A stretch of 64,000 bases of DNA from CAXXOK01 sp963674895 (lineage in GTDB: Bacteria > Bacillota > Clostridia > Christensenellales > Aristaeellaceae), in the NCBI GenBank assembly GCA_963674895.2, contig CAXXCY010000002.1, positions 62,001 to 126,000 on the forward strand, in the 5' to 3' direction. The position numbers and the translations under genes are program-made. The notes beneath the pieces were generated by a model. That model made no database searches. It was not told the origin of the DNA and saw only the letters and a list, made by a program, of their open reading frames with translations. This document shows, piece by piece, positions 61,786 to 64,000 of this stretch. The first letter of the stretch is position 1. Each line of letters opens with the position of its first letter.

Positions 61786-62916
61786 GTGAAAGTTCCGATT
61801 GTCATTGAACCATATTATCTCAGCTCGATTTGGTGTGAACGAACAATGCAGGGAATCAATGCGGAGTTACAGAGAAAAAAATATGATCTTGTGCTGATAG
61901 ACGGCGACAAGTACAAATTGTTCGATTACGAAGACATGTTTTTTGATACGGAACGGCTGATCATCGTCATCGGTACTTCGGTTTCGTGGATCCCCGAAAC
62001 TCTTGCGTTTTTTGAGAGCAAACAGATCCAAGTGATATTGGTCAGTTATCAGCCGCCGGAATATACCTATCTGCGCGGGGTGGTGCGGATGGACTACGTT
62101 TCCGCGATGCATATGCTGATTACCTATTTACACGCATGCCGGCGGTTTCGCATTGCTTTGTACGGATTCAATCCCAATTCCTCTGCCGATCGTATTAAGC
62201 TGCACTATTTCTGCTCCTTTTCCCAGAAGGAAGGCGAAACGACACCTGAATCCCATGTGTATTACAATTATGCGTCTCTTGCCCAGTGCTATGAGCATTT
62301 CCGCCCGAACGTATCTCAATACGATGCGGTGATTTGTGCGAATGATATTGTATCCGTATCTCTTGTCAAGCGCCTGCAGCGCTCGAATATACAAGTGCCC
62401 GAGTCGTTATTCGTTACTTGCTTTGGCGATTCAATGCTGTCCCAATTCGTGATACCCGGAATCACCACCGCTTCATTGAATCATCTGGAGATGGGTCATC
62501 AGGCGATAGCATTGTATTCCTACCTGCATCGTCAGCCTGAGGCCGTATCCTCTTCCATTCGTGTTAAGAGCACATTGCAGGTCCGCGAATCTACGATGAT
62601 GATTCCTCCGCCGGACGAGCATGCATATGTTGCAAATGTAAGCGAGCCAACCGATGCCGTGGATTTCTACAGTGATGAAGAGGTACAGCACCTTTGTGTT
62701 ATTGAAAGCCTGATATCGCATAGCGATGAACTGGACAGAGACATCCTTTTGGGGATCCTGGACGGCACTCCATACGAGGATCTGGCGGAAAAACTGAATA
62801 CAACCACCTCTACGCTTCGGTACAGACTGCGGCGTATGCTCAACGCTGTGGGGCTTGAATCGCGCGAGGTGATGGTAAACTTGTTCCAGAAGTATTTCCC
62901 GGGCTTTTCGAAATGA
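61786..62916 (+). CDS. atypical sugar-sensing regulator: periplasmic-binding-like domain with C-terminal HTH
   Basis: 376 residues. Residues 1-280 resemble the LacI/GalR sensor domain (VPIVIEPYYLSSIWCERTMQ, YDAVICANDIVSVSLVKRLQ, LFVTCFGDSMLSQFVIPGIT), but the usual N-terminal HTH is absent. The C-terminus carries an HTH of LuxR/sigma-region-4 character: LLGILDGTPYEDLAEKLNTT followed by STLRYRLRRMLNAVG. GTG 61786 was chosen from AAGGAGG 10 bases upstream and the mapped promoter. It is divergent from the GH50/Lpl operon and precedes the GH36 gene; it likely controls both. Confidence 0.85.
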   Translation: MKVPIVIEPYYLSSIWCERTMQGINAELQRKKYDLVLIDGDKYKLFDYEDMFFDTERLIIVIGTSVSWIPETLAFFESKQIQVILVSYQPPEYTYLRGVVRMDYVSAMHMLITYLHACRRFRIALYGFNPNSSADRIKLHYFCSFSQKEGETTPESHVYYNYASLAQCYEHFRPNVSQYDAVICANDIVSVSLVKRLQRSNIQVPESLFVTCFGDSMLSQFVIPGITTASLNHLEMGHQAIALYSYLHRQPEAVSSSIRVKSTLQVRESTMMIPPPDEHAYVANVSEPTDAVDFYSDEEVQHLCVIESLISHSDELDRDILLGILDGTPYEDLAEKLNTTTSTLRYRLRRMLNAVGLESREVMVNLFQKYFPGFSK

Positions 62917-62986
62917 AATTTGCCGTGCTGTTTAGCCTGAACACCGGCGTGTGAAGTTTTTTCGGAATACTACGGCGGATTTGGTT

Positions 62987-63015
62987 TTGTGTTGCACTCT
63001 CCGGGTTGTTATACT
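62987..63015 (+). promoter_or_regulatory. sigma-A promoter of the GH36 gene
   Basis: TTGTGT (62987-62992) and TATACT (63010-63015) with a 17-base spacer, 30 bases before the GH36 start. Confidence 0.65.
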
Positions 63016-63044
63016 GCATATATCGCAACATGGAGGTATTGTTA

Positions 63045-64000
63045 TATGCGCATAAAGTATGACTCGGATCGGCATATATTTGCGTTGCACACAAATAGCA
63101 TGACCTATGCGTTTGCCATCAACCGGGAGGGTTTACCCGTGCATCTTTATTGGGGGAATAAACTGGAAGAGCCTGATTCCCTTGATCTGCTTCTGGAAGG
63201 TATCGACAAGCAGTATGCTTTTGGCGTGCATCAGACATCGCTTTTACAGACAGAATTCAGGACACAGGAACCCTTTGATTATGGCGAGCCGGCATTGCTG
63301 TGCCGGTTTGCTGACGGGGTCCGCAGTGTACGCCTTCGCTATTCCGCCCATTCGATTCAGGATGACCGGCTCTGTGTAACGCTGCAGGATGAGGCATATC
63401 CTCTTTTTGTAGACTTGCACTACCGGGGATATGGCACAAATGATCTTGTAAGCCGTTCTGCTTTGATTCGCAACGAAGGAGACCTTCCTGTTGTTTTATA
63501 CGAAACGCTTAGCGCCTGCTGTTACCTGCCGGTTGGTGAGCAATACCGCCTGACCCACATGGCTGGAAGCTGGGGGGCCGAATATCAAAAAATGCAGCTG
63601 CCTCTGACGCAGTCGAAAATCATACTGGAAAACCGCCGCGGCACATGCGGGGCTTGCCAGCAGGTGCCGTTTTTTGCTTTGGATATGCTGGGAGAATCAA
63701 CCGAGACATCCGGAGAGGTGTATTATGGTGTGCTTCACTGGAGCGGCAACTTCAAAATAGCAGTTGAAAAAAATAATCTGGGACAGGTATCGATTGCCGG
63801 GGGGATTAACGATTTCGACACAGAGTATACCTTAGCTGCCGGAAAAAGTTTTGAAACGCCCGCCTTTACGCTTGGCTTTAGTCACCGGGGCTTTCAACAG
63901 ATGTCCATGACTCTGTATGATCTGCAATACGATTATTTATGCCCCCGGAACAAAGCCTATGATCAGCGCCCAATTATATATAATTCCTGGTATCCCTATG
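63045..64000 (+). CDS. GH36 alpha-galactosidase (partial, C-terminus outside window)
   Basis: The first 318 residues are present. MRIKYDSDRHIFALHTNSMT and the GVHQTSLLQTEFRTQEPFDY stretch form the GH36 N-terminal supersandwich domain. It ends at IIYNSWYPY, the start of the catalytic barrel, so the nucleophile and acid/base residues lie beyond the window. It would release alpha-galactose inside the cell. TGGAGG precedes the ATG. It is divergently placed with the GH50/Lpl operon, suggesting a mixed galactan substrate with alpha- and beta-linked galactose (inference). Confidence 0.88.

Noticed and set aside
1..64000. tRNA, rRNA or CRISPR arrays
   Set aside because: No T-loop-like GGTTCGAATCC patterns with cloverleaf context, rRNA stretches or regularly spaced repeats were seen by eye.

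Overview
The window looks like the chromosome of an anaerobic, probably gut- or digester-living member of the Clostridia (Bacillota). The signs are YesM/YesN two-component regulators, Lpl-type and Ugp-type sugar importers, several LacI/TetR regulators, strong Shine-Dalgarno sites and sigma-A type promoters, moderate GC, and a catabolic gene set of glycosidases, tryptophanase and peptide and TRAP uptake. The species cannot be read from the sequence. One feature is unusual for a Gram-positive: none of the six ABC/TRAP solute-binding proteins has a lipobox cysteine.

Layout. 1-8.3 kb: a partial LacI regulator, then a CUT2 (ribose-type) ABC importer (ATPase, permease, binding protein), a nucleoside hydrolase-family protein and a GH3 beta-glucosidase. 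8.4-16.7 kb: a truncated GH127-like remnant and YesN/YesM, divergent from a CUT1 importer without its own ATPase and a GH31 YicI-like alpha-xylosidase. 16.9-27.9 kb: a ten-gene minus-strand operon led by a YheO/DauR-type regulator, with an ornithine cyclodeaminase-like enzyme, a complete oligopeptide ABC importer, a Nif3-like protein, an N-acyl-D-amino-acid deacylase and a MalY/PatB-like lyase. 28.2-30.9 kb: an acetyltransferase and a graveyard of mobile elements (IS1182-type remnant, tyrosine recombinase remnant, dead IS3-type element).

31.0-39.4 kb: a LacI regulator, a tryptophanase with a leader terminator, two small proteins that may correspond to the halves of a cucumopine-synthase-like enzyme, and a branched-chain amino-acid-type ABC importer. 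The second ATPase and the binding protein of this importer are each broken by one extra base in a homopolymer. 40.2-51.6 kb: minus-strand genes for two tandem TetR regulators, a MATE exporter, an enolase-superfamily dehydratase, a 1036-residue flavoprotein with a glutamate-synthase-small-subunit-like module inserted in it, and a TRAP transporter whose binding protein is split by an intact IS3-family element. 51.9-52.7 kb: prophage terminase debris and a second copy of the recombinase remnant. 52.9-64 kb: a minus-strand Lpl-type importer (no ATPase), a DUF5107/TPR protein and a GH50-like agarase/galactosidase, divergent from an atypical sugar-sensing regulator and a GH36 alpha-galactosidase cut by the window edge.

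Overall the window is a string of substrate-specific uptake-plus-catabolism islands, each with its own regulator, separated by decaying mobile DNA. Binding-protein genes are repeatedly followed by strong hairpins. The most attractive candidates for an undescribed system are the tryptophanase/cyclophilin-like/helical-protein/ABC island (31-39 kb), the D-amino-acid/peptide operon (17-28 kb) and the TRAP/fusion-flavoprotein/dehydratase operon (43-51.5 kb).
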